DNA from: Histidinibacterium lentulum
Lineage (GTDB): Bacteria > Pseudomonadota > Alphaproteobacteria > Rhodobacterales > Rhodobacteraceae
DNA: 64,000 nt
Direction of reading: 5' to 3'
Assembly (NCBI RefSeq): GCF_003789055.1
Contig: NZ_ML119091.1
Location: forward strand, 1 to 64,000
Numbering within the stretch: the first letter of the stretch is position 1; each line of letters starts with the position of its first letter. Positions 23,960-34,274 of the stretch are shown piece after piece. The translations under genes and the position numbers were made by a program. The notes below the pieces were generated by a model. The model was not told where the DNA came from. It saw nothing but the letters and a program-made list of their open reading frames with translations, and searched no databases.

Positions 23960-25141
23960 ATGCGCGACGATATCCCCACAGAGGCCGAGGCGCTGCTCTC
24001 CGCGCTGGTGACGGCCGAGAGCGTCAATCCGCCCGGCAGAACGGTGGCCGCCGCGGCGGTGGCCGAAGACTGGCTCGCCGCGCGCGGGCTCGGGGCCGAG
24101 ACGGTGGCGGCCGTGCCGGAGAAGCCGAACCTCGTGGTGAGGGTGGAGAACGGGGCGGGGCCGCATCTCGTGCTGAACGCCCATCTCGACACCGTGCCGC
24201 CGGGCGACCGCGCGGCCTGGAGCGTGGAGCCGCTGGCGCTGACCCCGCGCGACGGCCGCCTCTACGGGCTCGGGACCGGCAACATGAAGGGTGCGGCGGC
24301 GGCGATGATGCTGGCCACCGACCGGCTGGCGCGGGACCGCGCAGCATGGCGGGGGACGCTGACGCTGACCCTGGTAGCCGACGAATGCACCTTCGGGCCG
24401 GACGGGGCGGCGCATCTGCTCAAGGTTCGCCCGGACCTTCTGGGCGACTGGCTGATCTGCGGCGAGGGACCGGGCGGGATGCATCTCGCCGTGGCGGAGA
24501 AGGGTCTCCTCTGGGTGCGGCTGCGGGCCCGGGGCCGCGTCGGGCAGGGGATGCTGACGACGCGGGGCAGTGCCGCGACGGCGCGGCTCGCCGGGGCGCT
24601 GGCCGAGATCGACGGCTGGAACGAGATGACGGCAGTGCCGCCGCAGGCCGGTCTCGACCATGACGCCAACCGCGAGGGGATGCGGCTGTCGGCCAACATC
24701 GGGCGCATCGCGGGCGGCGCCTTCGTGAGCCAGGCGGCGAGCGCGGCGGAGGCCGAGATCGACTTTCGCCTGCCGGTCGGGCTGACCGTGGCGGAGATGG
24801 GCGCGCGCCTCGATGCGCTCTGCGCCGCGCGGCCGGGACTGTCGTGGGAGGTCATCAAGGGCTGGGACCCCAACGGCTCCGATCCCGAGGGCGCCGTTGC
24901 GGAGGCGGTGCGCGCGGCGGCGACGGAGGTGCGCGGCGCCGCGCCGCGGGACGTGACCCGCCTGCCCGCCTCGGATGCCAGCCGCTGGCGGGCAAGGGGC
25001 GTGCCGGCCGTGTGCTACGGGCCGCAGCCTGACCTTGCGTCGGGCGTGGACGACCATGTGGTGCGGGCCGATTTCCTCGACTGCATCAGGGTCTACGAAC
25101 GCGCCGCGCACCGTCTGCTCGCGCCTCAGACCGCCGAATAG
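23960..25141 (+). CDS. M20-family peptidase/deacylase homologue with altered metal site
   Basis: 393 residues of the ArgE/DapE fold. The first ligand pair HLD is present (H75, D77). The next blocks deviate: the usual D in DMKG is N108 (GTGNMKG), and the DEE pair (catalytic Glu plus metal ligand) reads D141-E142-C143. GE (E169) and the late H (VDDH, near 368) remain. Loss of two di-zinc ligands suggests a mono-metal, changed or absent peptidase activity. The base sequence (aac; tgc) confirms both changes. The start ATG 23960 lacks a clear ribosome site. Convergent and overlapping by 16 bases with the second SDR. Confidence 0.8.
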   Translation: MRDDIPTEAEALLSALVTAESVNPPGRTVAAAAVAEDWLAARGLGAETVAAVPEKPNLVVRVENGAGPHLVLNAHLDTVPPGDRAAWSVEPLALTPRDGRLYGLGTGNMKGAAAAMMLATDRLARDRAAWRGTLTLTLVADECTFGPDGAAHLLKVRPDLLGDWLICGEGPGGMHLAVAEKGLLWVRLRARGRVGQGMLTTRGSAATARLAGALAEIDGWNEMTAVPPQAGLDHDANREGMRLSANIGRIAGGAFVSQAASAAEAEIDFRLPVGLTVAEMGARLDALCAARPGLSWEVIKGWDPNGSDPEGAVAEAVRAAATEVRGAAPRDVTRLPASDASRWRARGVPAVCYGPQPDLASGVDDHVVRADFLDCIRVYERAAHRLLAPQTAE

Positions 25142-25869
25142 CCGCCGTCGACGACCATCTGCGTGCCGGTCACATAGCGCGCGGCCGGTGACGCGAGGAA
25201 GGTGACGACGCCGGCGACATCCTCGGGGCAGCCCTGCCGCTTCATCGGGATCGAGGCCGCGAGCGCCCGTTCGGCGGCCTCGGGATCGTCCTGCGCGGCC
25301 CAGAACGGCGCGTTGAAGGGCGTGTCGATGAAGCCGGGCAGCAGCGTGTTGACGCGGATACCGTCGGGGCCGAGCTCGTCGGCAAGCGACCGGCCGAGGC
25401 CGAGAAGCCCCGCTTTCGTCGCGTGATAGGCGTGCATCCGCGCGTGGCCGCGGAGCGCGCCGGTGGAGGCGGTGAGGATCACCGCGGCGTTGTCCGAGCG
25501 GCGCAGGGCCGGGGCGGCGGCCCGGGTGAGCAGGAAGGGCGCGGTCAGGTTGACCGCGAGGGATCGCGCCCAGTCGGCGGCGGTCCAGTCCGCGAGCGGT
25601 GCGGCGTGCATCACCGCGGCGTTGCAGAACAGGGTGTCGAGGCCGCCGAAGGCCTCGAGCGTCTCGGCCACGAGGCGGGCGGGTGTGTCGGGATCAGCGA
25701 GGTCGGCATGGCTGAAGCGGGCGCGCCCGGTCCCCTCCTCGAGGGCCGCGGCCCCACCCTCTTCGGCGTTGATGTCGGCGAGGAGCACGTCGTCGCCCCG
25801 GGCGCGGAACGCCCGCATCGCGGCGCGGCCGATGCCCGTCGCGCCGCCGGCGATCAGAACGGTTGCCAT
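25126..25869 (-). CDS. SDR-family oxidoreductase 2
   Basis: 247 residues: nucleotide loop GGATGIG near the N-terminus, ADIN as second-strand acid, CNAAV, S...YHATK and a VVDGGYSAV ending. Last gene of the leftward GH31/ABC operon, 67 bases after the GH31 gene, with an AAGGGA ribosome site. In this context it could oxidise the sugar released by the glycosidase, giving a lactone for the MBL-fold hydrolase; this is inference. Confidence 0.88.
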   Translation of the reverse strand: MATVLIAGGATGIGRAAMRAFRARGDDVLLADINAEEGGAAALEEGTGRARFSHADLADPDTPARLVAETLEAFGGLDTLFCNAAVMHAAPLADWTAADWARSLAVNLTAPFLLTRAAAPALRRSDNAAVILTASTGALRGHARMHAYHATKAGLLGLGRSLADELGPDGIRVNTLLPGFIDTPFNAPFWAAQDDPEAAERALAASIPMKRQGCPEDVAGVVTFLASPAARYVTGTQMVVDGGYSAV

Positions 25870-25936
25870 GCTTTTTCCCTTCCTGTCTTGCGGTAGACTG
25901 CGCATCGCGGGTCCGCCCCACGGGTCGCGCGGCGCG

Positions 25937-27961
25937 TCATGGGCGGATCGGGAGGTCGGCGCCGTCCCGCAGAAAGAGCGGGATGCGGTCGAGGGGGGCG
26001 TCGGCCTCAATCCACCGGCCGCCCGGATGGCGGGTGCCGGTCCAGGCGCAGGTCCAGTCCACGCCCGCGGGCAGGCGGACCGGGCGCGTGGTCGCGCCGG
26101 CGTCGATCACCGGGGCGACCAGCAGGTCCGGCCCGAAGAGATAGGCGTCGGACACGTCGTGGAGCGCCGGGTCGTCGGGGAAGTCGAAGAAGGCCGGGCG
26201 CATCGGCGGGATGCCCGTCTCGGCAGCATGGCGCATCTGCGCGGCGATATAGGGGCGCAGGCGCGTGCGGAGATGCATGTAGGACGAGAGGATCCCATAG
26301 ACGTCGTCGCCGAAGGACCAGACCTCGTTCTCCGCCCCGCCGAAGCTGAAATCATGGCCGTAGCGGGGATCGCGGGCCGCATCCTCGCGGAAGCCGTGCA
26401 GGCGCATGACCGGGCAGAAGCAGCCCCACTGGAACCAGCGGATCAGGAGCTCGTGGAACGCCGGGTCGCGGACATCCCCGCCGTGAAAGCCGCCGATGTC
26501 GGTGGTCCACCAGGACCAGCCGCTCATCGCCATGTTGAGGCCGGCGCGGATCTGCGCGGCGAACTCCCCGAAGGTGGAACCGACGTCGCCGGACCAGACC
26601 AGCACCGGATACCTCTGCGAGCCGAGCCAGGCCGAGCGCGACAGGAGCACCTGCCCTTCGAGGCCGTCGGCGGCCGCGTGCTCCGCGTAGCCCCGGTGAT
26701 GCAACGCGGGATAGGCCGAGGATACCGCCCGGCCGTCGCCGGCGTGATAGCGCAGGTTCGACGGGTGGAGCGGGTAGATCTCGGGCTCGCAGGCGTCGAG
26801 CCAGAACGAGCGGATGCCGTGGCGCACATAGCCCTCGCGCACCCGGGACCAGTGGAAGGCGCGGGCGTCCGGGTTCGTGGCATCGTAGAATTTCAGCGCA
26901 TTCAGGCCGTCGGGGGCGCGATCGTAGAAGATCGCTCCCTCGAGGGCGCCGTGGCGGGCCTCGATCAGCCAGCCGGCGCGGGCCATCTCGGCATGGGTCT
27001 CGGCGTTGACGTTGACGCTGGGCCAGACCGAGACCATGGGCTCGATCCCCATTTCGCGCAGCTCGGCGACCATGGCGGAGGGATCGGGGAATTCCTCTTC
27101 CCGGAACCTCCATTCGCCGGCCTTGGTCCAGTGGAAGAAGTCGATGACGAGGCAGTCGAGCGGCAGGCCGCGGCGCCGGTGCTCGCGGGCGACGGCCAGG
27201 ACCTCGTCCTGGGTCTCGTAGCGCAGCTTGCACTGCCAGAAGCCCATGGCCCATTCGGGCATCATCGGAGGGCGCCCTGTCAGGGCGGTCTGCGTGCCGA
27301 TCGCCTCGGCCGGCGTGGCGCCGGGGACGACGACGTAGTCGATCTGGGGCACCGCCTCCATGACCCAGCGCGTGTGGTTCTCGGCCAGTTCGACCCGGCC
27401 GACGCCGGGGCTGTTCCAGATCAGGCCGTAGCCCGCGGAGGACCAGAGGCAGGGGAGGACGACCTGGGTGTTCTTCTGGACGAGTTCGATCACGCAGCCC
27501 TTCTGGTCGAAGCGGCCGTGCTGGTGCTGGCCGAGGCCGTGGATGCGCTCTCCGGGCGTGGCGCGGAAGCGGGTCTCGACATGCCAGAGGTCGCCGTCCC
27601 GCGCGGTCCATGCGCGGGCGCCGGGCCAGAGGAAATGCGGCGCCTCCTCCTCGAGGAGGGTGGCGCCGGTGCGGCGGTCGGTGAACCGCAGCAGCAGGCC
27701 GGGGAAGATGCCGCGCTCGGCGAAGCGGAGGTCCACCGTCAGCCGGTCGGTCGAGAGGGAGGCGGTCTCCGGGCCGGTGACGATGTCGGGGCGACCCTCC
27801 GGAAGGTCGGGCAGGAGGCCCGAGACCGCGCCGGGATCGAAGCCGCGATTCTGCGTGGCGCGGACGCGGATCGCCTCGCCCAGCGCCTCGATCCGCAATG
27901 TCTCGCGGCCCAGACGGGCGACCAGCGCGGACTCCTCCCTTGCGAAAACCTCGTGCGTCAT
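25937..27961 (-). CDS. Glycoside hydrolase family 31 (alpha-glucosidase/alpha-xylosidase-like)
   Basis: 674 residues. GH31 domains in order: N-terminal beta-sandwich (to about 225, with HGLGQHQHGRFDQKG), catalytic barrel, and C-terminal sandwich. The nucleophile is probably D389 in FWLDACEPE and the acid/base D459 in WSGDVGSTF; WWTTDIGGFHGG is another family segment. No signal peptide, so it acts in the cytoplasm on an imported glycoside. The start at 27961 has GGAGG upstream. It belongs to an operon with a peptide-type ABC importer. Substrate specificity (glucose, xylose or other alpha-linked sugar) cannot be fixed. Confidence 0.9.
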   Translation of the reverse strand: MTHEVFAREESALVARLGRETLRIEALGEAIRVRATQNRGFDPGAVSGLLPDLPEGRPDIVTGPETASLSTDRLTVDLRFAERGIFPGLLLRFTDRRTGATLLEEEAPHFLWPGARAWTARDGDLWHVETRFRATPGERIHGLGQHQHGRFDQKGCVIELVQKNTQVVLPCLWSSAGYGLIWNSPGVGRVELAENHTRWVMEAVPQIDYVVVPGATPAEAIGTQTALTGRPPMMPEWAMGFWQCKLRYETQDEVLAVAREHRRRGLPLDCLVIDFFHWTKAGEWRFREEEFPDPSAMVAELREMGIEPMVSVWPSVNVNAETHAEMARAGWLIEARHGALEGAIFYDRAPDGLNALKFYDATNPDARAFHWSRVREGYVRHGIRSFWLDACEPEIYPLHPSNLRYHAGDGRAVSSAYPALHHRGYAEHAAADGLEGQVLLSRSAWLGSQRYPVLVWSGDVGSTFGEFAAQIRAGLNMAMSGWSWWTTDIGGFHGGDVRDPAFHELLIRWFQWGCFCPVMRLHGFREDAARDPRYGHDFSFGGAENEVWSFGDDVYGILSSYMHLRTRLRPYIAAQMRHAAETGIPPMRPAFFDFPDDPALHDVSDAYLFGPDLLVAPVIDAGATTRPVRLPAGVDWTCAWTGTRHPGGRWIEADAPLDRIPLFLRDGADLPIRP

Positions 27962-27992
27962 CTCTGCCTCCGTACCGGTCGCCCGACACTGG

Positions 27993-28013
27993 CCGCAGGG
28001 CCCTGCGGTTTTT
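27993..28013 (+). terminator. Intrinsic-terminator-like hairpin on the strand opposite the operon
   Basis: CCGCAGGGCCCTGCGG is a perfect 16-nt palindrome followed by TTTTT when read rightward. Genes on both sides are read leftward, so it would end an antisense transcript running through the GH31 gene, or act only as a palindrome between the permease and GH31 genes. Confidence 0.45.
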
Positions 28014-28080
28014 CGGCACTCGGGCCGGGTCCTGCGGGATTTTCTCGCGTTCTTCGGCGGCCCTTCGCGAAATTGCGGCG

Positions 28081-29070
28081 TCAGAGCTTCATGCGAGGAT
28101 CGGCGAGGGTCTGGACGATCTCCACCGCCATGTTGAACAGGATGTAGACGGCGCCGAAGGTGAGGGCGACCCCGAGCACGGCGGGGAGGTCCGAGGAGGC
28201 GAGGGACTGCACCATGTAGAGGCCGAGTCCGGGCCAGGCGAAGGTGCGCTCCACGATCAGCAGATTTCCGAACATCAGGCCCAGTTGCAGGCCCAGCATC
28301 GACAGGGGCGGCGAGGCGGCATTCCGCAGGCCGTGCCTCAGAACGACGCGGTATTCGGGCAGGCCCTTGCCGCGGGCCGTCTCGGCATAGGGCTGTCGCA
28401 GGACGTCGTGGAGCGCGGAGGCGAGGCTGCGGCCCACGGCGACGGCGAGCGGCAGGGCAAGCGCGAGGGCCGGGAGAACGAGATGAGCGAGCGCGCTGCC
28501 GACGACATCGGGGCGGCCCAGCAGGATGCCGTCGATGACCATGGAGCCGGTCGGCCCCTCGAACCGCCGGATCCCGATGCGGCCGGCACCGGGCAGCCAG
28601 TCGAGCGAGAACCAGAAGAGGTAGATGAGCAGCATGGCGGACAGGAAGATCGGGACGGAGCCCGCCGCGAGCATGGTCATGCGGACCGCGCCGGAGCGGG
28701 CGAGCAGCATCTGCGCCAGCGCGAGGACGAGGGCGAGCGCGGTGCCGAGGATCATCGCGGCGCCGACCAGTTCCAGCGTGGCGGGCAGATATCGCCTGAG
28801 GTCGTCGGCCACGGGCTGCCGGGTGCGGACGGAGGTGCCGAGATCGCCCCGGGCGAGATTTCCGAGGAAGCGGACGTATTGCTGCGGGATCGGGTCGTTC
28901 AGGCCCAGCTGCCCGCGGACGCGCTCGACCGTCTCGGCGGGCGCGGCGGGTCCGGTGATGGCGCGGGCCGGGTCCGCGGGAATGATCGCCTGAAGGGCGA
29001 AGACGATGACGGTCACCATCCAGAGGACGAGGACGAAGCCCAGTGCGCGGCGGAGGAGGTAACCGGTCAC
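28081..29070 (-). CDS. Peptide/oligosaccharide ABC transporter permease, DppB-like
   Basis: 329 residues with an N-terminal membrane segment (LLRRALGFVLVLWMVTVIVFAL), a periplasmic loop holding GDLGTSVRTRQPV, and about five further segments ending ILFNMAVEIVQTLADPRMKL, all typical of DppB/OppB. The start is GTG at 29070, 4 bases after the DppC-like gene. Works as a heterodimer with it. Confidence 0.92.
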   Translation of the reverse strand: MTGYLLRRALGFVLVLWMVTVIVFALQAIIPADPARAITGPAAPAETVERVRGQLGLNDPIPQQYVRFLGNLARGDLGTSVRTRQPVADDLRRYLPATLELVGAAMILGTALALVLALAQMLLARSGAVRMTMLAAGSVPIFLSAMLLIYLFWFSLDWLPGAGRIGIRRFEGPTGSMVIDGILLGRPDVVGSALAHLVLPALALALPLAVAVGRSLASALHDVLRQPYAETARGKGLPEYRVVLRHGLRNAASPPLSMLGLQLGLMFGNLLIVERTFAWPGLGLYMVQSLASSDLPAVLGVALTFGAVYILFNMAVEIVQTLADPRMKL

Positions 29071-29074
29071 GGAC

Positions 29075-29937
29075 TCAGGCCCCCCGCACCGCGCGGCGCA
29101 GCCCGTCGCCCGCGAGGTTCGCCATCAGGCACATGACCATGATGGCGACGGCGGGCAGGATCGGCAGCCACCAGAAGACGGTGAGGCTGTCGATGCCGCG
29201 CGCCGTCATCGCGCCGAGTTCCGGCGCGGGCGCGGGCTGGCCGAGGCCGAGGAAGGACATCAGCGACAGGGTCATGATCACGTTGGCCACGTCGAGCGTC
29301 GCGGTCACGAGGAGCGCCGGCACGACGCCGGGTGCGATGTGGCGCAGCACGAGAGCGGTTCCGCGGCTGCCTCCGATGCGGGCCGCCTCCACATGGGGCC
29401 GGACGCGCAGGCGGCAGACCTCGTCGCGGACGATGCGGGTGTACCAGGGCCACCAGAAGATCGTGATCGCGATCATCGTGTTGACCAGTCCGGGGCCGAG
29501 GGCGGCGACGACGGCCAGCGCGATCAGGGTCGACGGCAGGACGAGGAAGAGCTCCACCAGCCGCATGATGACGAGATCCGCCGTTCCGCCCATGGTGCCG
29601 GCGGCGAGACCGAGGGCGGTGCCGACGACAAGGGCGACAAGGATGATGCACAGGCCCGGCAGCCAGGTGTAGGTGACGCCGAGCAGGACCCGGCTGAACA
29701 GGTCCCGGCCCAGGTCGTCGGTCCCGAAGAGGTGGGGCCAGCCGGGCGGCAGATGCGCAGGGGCGACGCGCAGATAGGGGTCGAACGGCGTGATCCAAGG
29801 CGCGATCAGCGCGAGCAGCGTGATGACGCCGAGCGAGACCAGCGCCACGGTCTCGAGCCAGCCCATGCGCGCGGCGAGCCGGCGCAACCGGCCCGGCGTC
29901 CGGGCCGGGATCGTCTCGGGGTCGGGACGCGCCACAG

Positions 29938-29941
<4 letters not shown>
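29075..29941 (-). CDS. Peptide/oligosaccharide ABC transporter permease, DppC-like
   Basis: 288 residues with the DppC hallmarks: N-terminal membrane segment, FGTDDLGRDLFSRVLLGV near residue 72, and the cytoplasmic EAA-like loop EAARIGGSRGTALVLRHIAP. The start overlaps the stop of the ATPase gene (ATGA at 29938-29941). The order C before B is the reverse of the common dppB-dppC order. Confidence 0.92.
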
Positions 29942-31507
<1,566 letters not shown>

Positions 31508-31515
<8 letters not shown>

Positions 31516-32284
31516 AGAAATCCGGTGCGAGTTTCAGGCCCAGGAGAAGATCGGGGTCATGGGTGAGCATGAGCCGCGCGCCGCGCTCCGCGACCAGGGC
31601 GTTGATGCGGCGGATCGAGGCAAGGGCGGCGGTGTCGCTCGAGGCCTCGCCGGGCAGTTTCTCCTCACGGAAGTTCTCCATCAGGTCGCCGACGTCGGCG
31701 GCGAGGATGACGGGGCCGGTGTTCGGCAGGTCGATGGCCAGCGAGATGTGGCCGGGGCTGTGGCCTTCGGTGTCGAGGATCTCGATGCCGGGCATCAGGG
31801 GGGTGTCGCCGTCGATCAGCTCCCAGTCGTCGATCATGTCGTAGTCGTCGCGGAACCATGCCGCGCTGGCCGTCGAGCCGTGGGCGTGGGCGTGCTCGCG
31901 GCGGTGCAGGACCTTGCGCGCATGGGCCAGGCGCTTGAGGTGGCCGGAATGGTCCGCGTGCAGGTGGCTGACGACGACGGTGCCGATGTCGGACCAGCCG
32001 AGGCCGATCCGCGCCAGCTGCGCCCCGAGTTCGTGGTCGGGGAGGACGACCGGAGGGGGGTCCCAGCCGGGATCGAGGAAGTGGGATTTCAGGCGGGCGG
32101 GGTCCCTCAGGTTGGCCTCGTCGAGCCCGGCATCGAACAGGACCCAGCCGTGATCCGTGTCCATCAGGTAGGCGGTTATGGGCACCGCGTGGATGATGCG
32201 CGGATCGCTCCCCCGGACGGAGACGGTCCGGGGGATGATCTCGAACCCGCACAGCAGGACATAGAGCCGGCGGACGGCCGTCAC
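31508..32284 (-). CDS. MBL-fold lactonase (AHL-lactonase-like)
   Basis: 258 residues. Metallo-beta-lactamase fold with HLHADH (107-112), a later DTEGHSPGH, DVGD and a final H (THDP), giving the two-metal site seen in AttM/AiiA N-acyl-homoserine lactonases. No luxI or luxR is present in the window. Its place between the binding-protein and ATPase genes of a sugar/peptide importer, with a GH31 enzyme and an SDR, makes a sugar-lactone hydrolase just as plausible. The start is GTG at 32284, 4 bases after the binding-protein gene. Confidence 0.85.
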
Positions 32285-32288
32285 CGGA

Positions 32289-33806
32289 TCACTCCTCGAA
32301 GCGGACAGTGCCGAAGTCGATGTTACCGGGCAGGAACACCGGCCGCAGACCGAGATCGGTCAGCCCCTCGGCATGGACGACGACATCCTGCACGTCCGCG
32401 AAGGGCAGGAAGAGGCCGGCCTCGATCCAGAGGTCGGAGGCCTCGGCATAGGCGGCGTCGCGCGCGGCGATATCGGTGATCCCGAACGCTCCGTTCGCGA
32501 TCTCGTCGGCTTCGGGCAGGGACGCCCCCATCAGGTTCAGGATCGCTCCCGTGGTGTAGAACACGCCGGCCTGAGTCTCTGGATGGGCGGCGTCGGGCAC
32601 GCTGCGGGTCAGCACGATGTCGGGCGCGGTATCCATCGCCTCCTGCAAGCCGTAGACGGCCCCGGCGGGCAGCACGACGACCTCCGCATCGACCCCGATG
32701 GCGGCCAGTTGCGCGGCCATGATGTCCGCCGCCTGGTCGACGTCGTCGGCGCCTTCGGAGCCATAGCCGATGGTCAGCGACAGCCCGCCCGCGGCAGTGA
32801 CCGCCGCGGCGGCCGACGCCATGTCGGAGGGGAAGTCCACCGGGGTTTCCGGGGTGAGCATGGTTGCCGGAAACAGCGACAGGGCAGGTGTGGCGTAGGG
32901 GCCGTAGATGTCTTCGACCCAGATGTCGGGGTCCAGCGCCGTCATAACCGCGGCGCGCAGGTCGGCGTCCTCGGCCAGGGGCGAACCGGGCTTCACATAG
33001 CCGAAGAGCAGCGCCATCGACGGCGCCGCGGTGAGCTCGAGCCCCGGCGGCAGGGCGGCCAGCTGGGCCCAGGGATAGTTGGTGGGCACCGCGTCGATAT
33101 CGCCGGCCCGAAGCTGGAGGATCTGCTGGCCGATATCGGGAATCACGGGGATCTCGACCACGTCGAAATAGGGTTCCTCGCCGTGATAGTCCTCGAACTT
33201 CTCCAGTACGTATTGTTGGCCCCGGTTGAACTCCGTCAGCCGGAAGGGACCGGAGCCGACGGCGTTCTCGGCGAACCATTCCGGCGGGTTGCCCTCGATC
33301 GCGGCGGGCGAGATCACCTTTGGCCCCCAGGGGCTGGACAGGTAGTCGAGGAAGGAGGGCTGCGGCATTCCGAGGGTGAAGACCACGGTGTCGCCGTCCG
33401 GGGCCTCGATGCCCGTCACGTTCCACAGGAAGTAGTTGAGCATCATCGTCTCGCTGCCGCGCCGCTCCATCGAGGCGAGGACAGCGGCGGAATCCACGGG
33501 CGTTCCGTCGTGGAACGTGGCGCCGTCGACGAGGTCGAAGATGTAGGTCAGGCCGTCGTCGCTGATCGTCCAGCTCTCGGCGAGCGCGGGTCCGATGTCG
33601 GTGGAGCCCGGGATGTACTCCACCAGCCCCTCGTAGACATTGTTGATCGCCGACAGCGCCTGCGTCTCGAAGGCGTTGTCGGGATCGAACGAGCCGATGT
33701 CGATCGAGAACGGCACGCGCAGGACGTTCTGGGCGGCGGCGGGCAACGGCACGGCGAGCAGCGAGGCAGCAACAATGCGGCCGAAAGGGATGGTGAATGC
33801 GGTCAT
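32289..33806 (-). CDS. Peptide/oligosaccharide ABC transporter, substrate-binding protein
   Basis: 505 residues, family 5 (DppA/OppA) binding protein with a signal peptide (GRIVAASLLAVPLPAAAQ) and the marker DIGSFDPDNAFETQAL...NVYEGLVEY. The start ATG 33806 has GGAG 7 bases upstream; an ATG at 33830 (MRQTRRSTM) is possible. First gene of the seven-gene leftward operon. Family 5 proteins bind peptides but some bind oligosaccharides or glycosides, which the GH31 neighbour suggests. Confidence 0.92.
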   Translation of the reverse strand: MTAFTIPFGRIVAASLLAVPLPAAAQNVLRVPFSIDIGSFDPDNAFETQALSAINNVYEGLVEYIPGSTDIGPALAESWTISDDGLTYIFDLVDGATFHDGTPVDSAAVLASMERRGSETMMLNYFLWNVTGIEAPDGDTVVFTLGMPQPSFLDYLSSPWGPKVISPAAIEGNPPEWFAENAVGSGPFRLTEFNRGQQYVLEKFEDYHGEEPYFDVVEIPVIPDIGQQILQLRAGDIDAVPTNYPWAQLAALPPGLELTAAPSMALLFGYVKPGSPLAEDADLRAAVMTALDPDIWVEDIYGPYATPALSLFPATMLTPETPVDFPSDMASAAAAVTAAGGLSLTIGYGSEGADDVDQAADIMAAQLAAIGVDAEVVVLPAGAVYGLQEAMDTAPDIVLTRSVPDAAHPETQAGVFYTTGAILNLMGASLPEADEIANGAFGITDIAARDAAYAEASDLWIEAGLFLPFADVQDVVVHAEGLTDLGLRPVFLPGNIDFGTVRFEE

Positions 33807-34274
33807 TGTTGATCTCCGTGTCTGTCTCATGATGTGTCGACGACCGGGGAAACAACGAGAGCAGCGAACGGCCCGGGCCGACCAGACGCAGTACTCTCCC
33901 GGGCTTTTGTCCCGCCGTGTACCGGGGCGGAATCTGCCGGCCCGGCGGCACCTCTCGGTCCGGCCCCGGCACGCGGCCGGCGGATCCCTAGGCACCCTGC
34001 AGGATCAGTCTGCGCAGATTCGGCCCGGCGCCCAAAGGAAACCGGCAGATCGGGCCGCCGGATCTGCCCACCAGGCGATCACACCGCATGGGGCGCCGAA
34101 AATTTGAGCGCTCTGACGGCCATTTGCCACGGAACGACGTTCGAGCCGCCGGCGCAGGAGGGAGTTTGCCCGCCCCGGCAGGGCCCTTCCGCCGATTCGG
34201 CCCTTGCCGGAACCCGGCCGCCGGCGGGACCGGGCGCTTGACGGCGCGCCGGCTTGCTGGGAGCAGGTCGGGCC
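33807..34274. other. Divergent intergenic region, 468 bases
   Basis: No credible gene. It must hold the promoter of the leftward ABC/GH31 operon and that of hrpB. Several short GC dyads are visible (for example CGGCCGCCGG-type stretches near 34215), but I see no clear operator, riboswitch or repeat shared with the rest of the window. Confidence 0.5.

Noticed and set aside
26107-28019. Alternative leftward frames of 91 and 555 residues across the GH31 gene
   Set aside because: Out-of-frame products rich in R, P and A with no similarity; the GH31 frame has clear catalytic motifs throughout.
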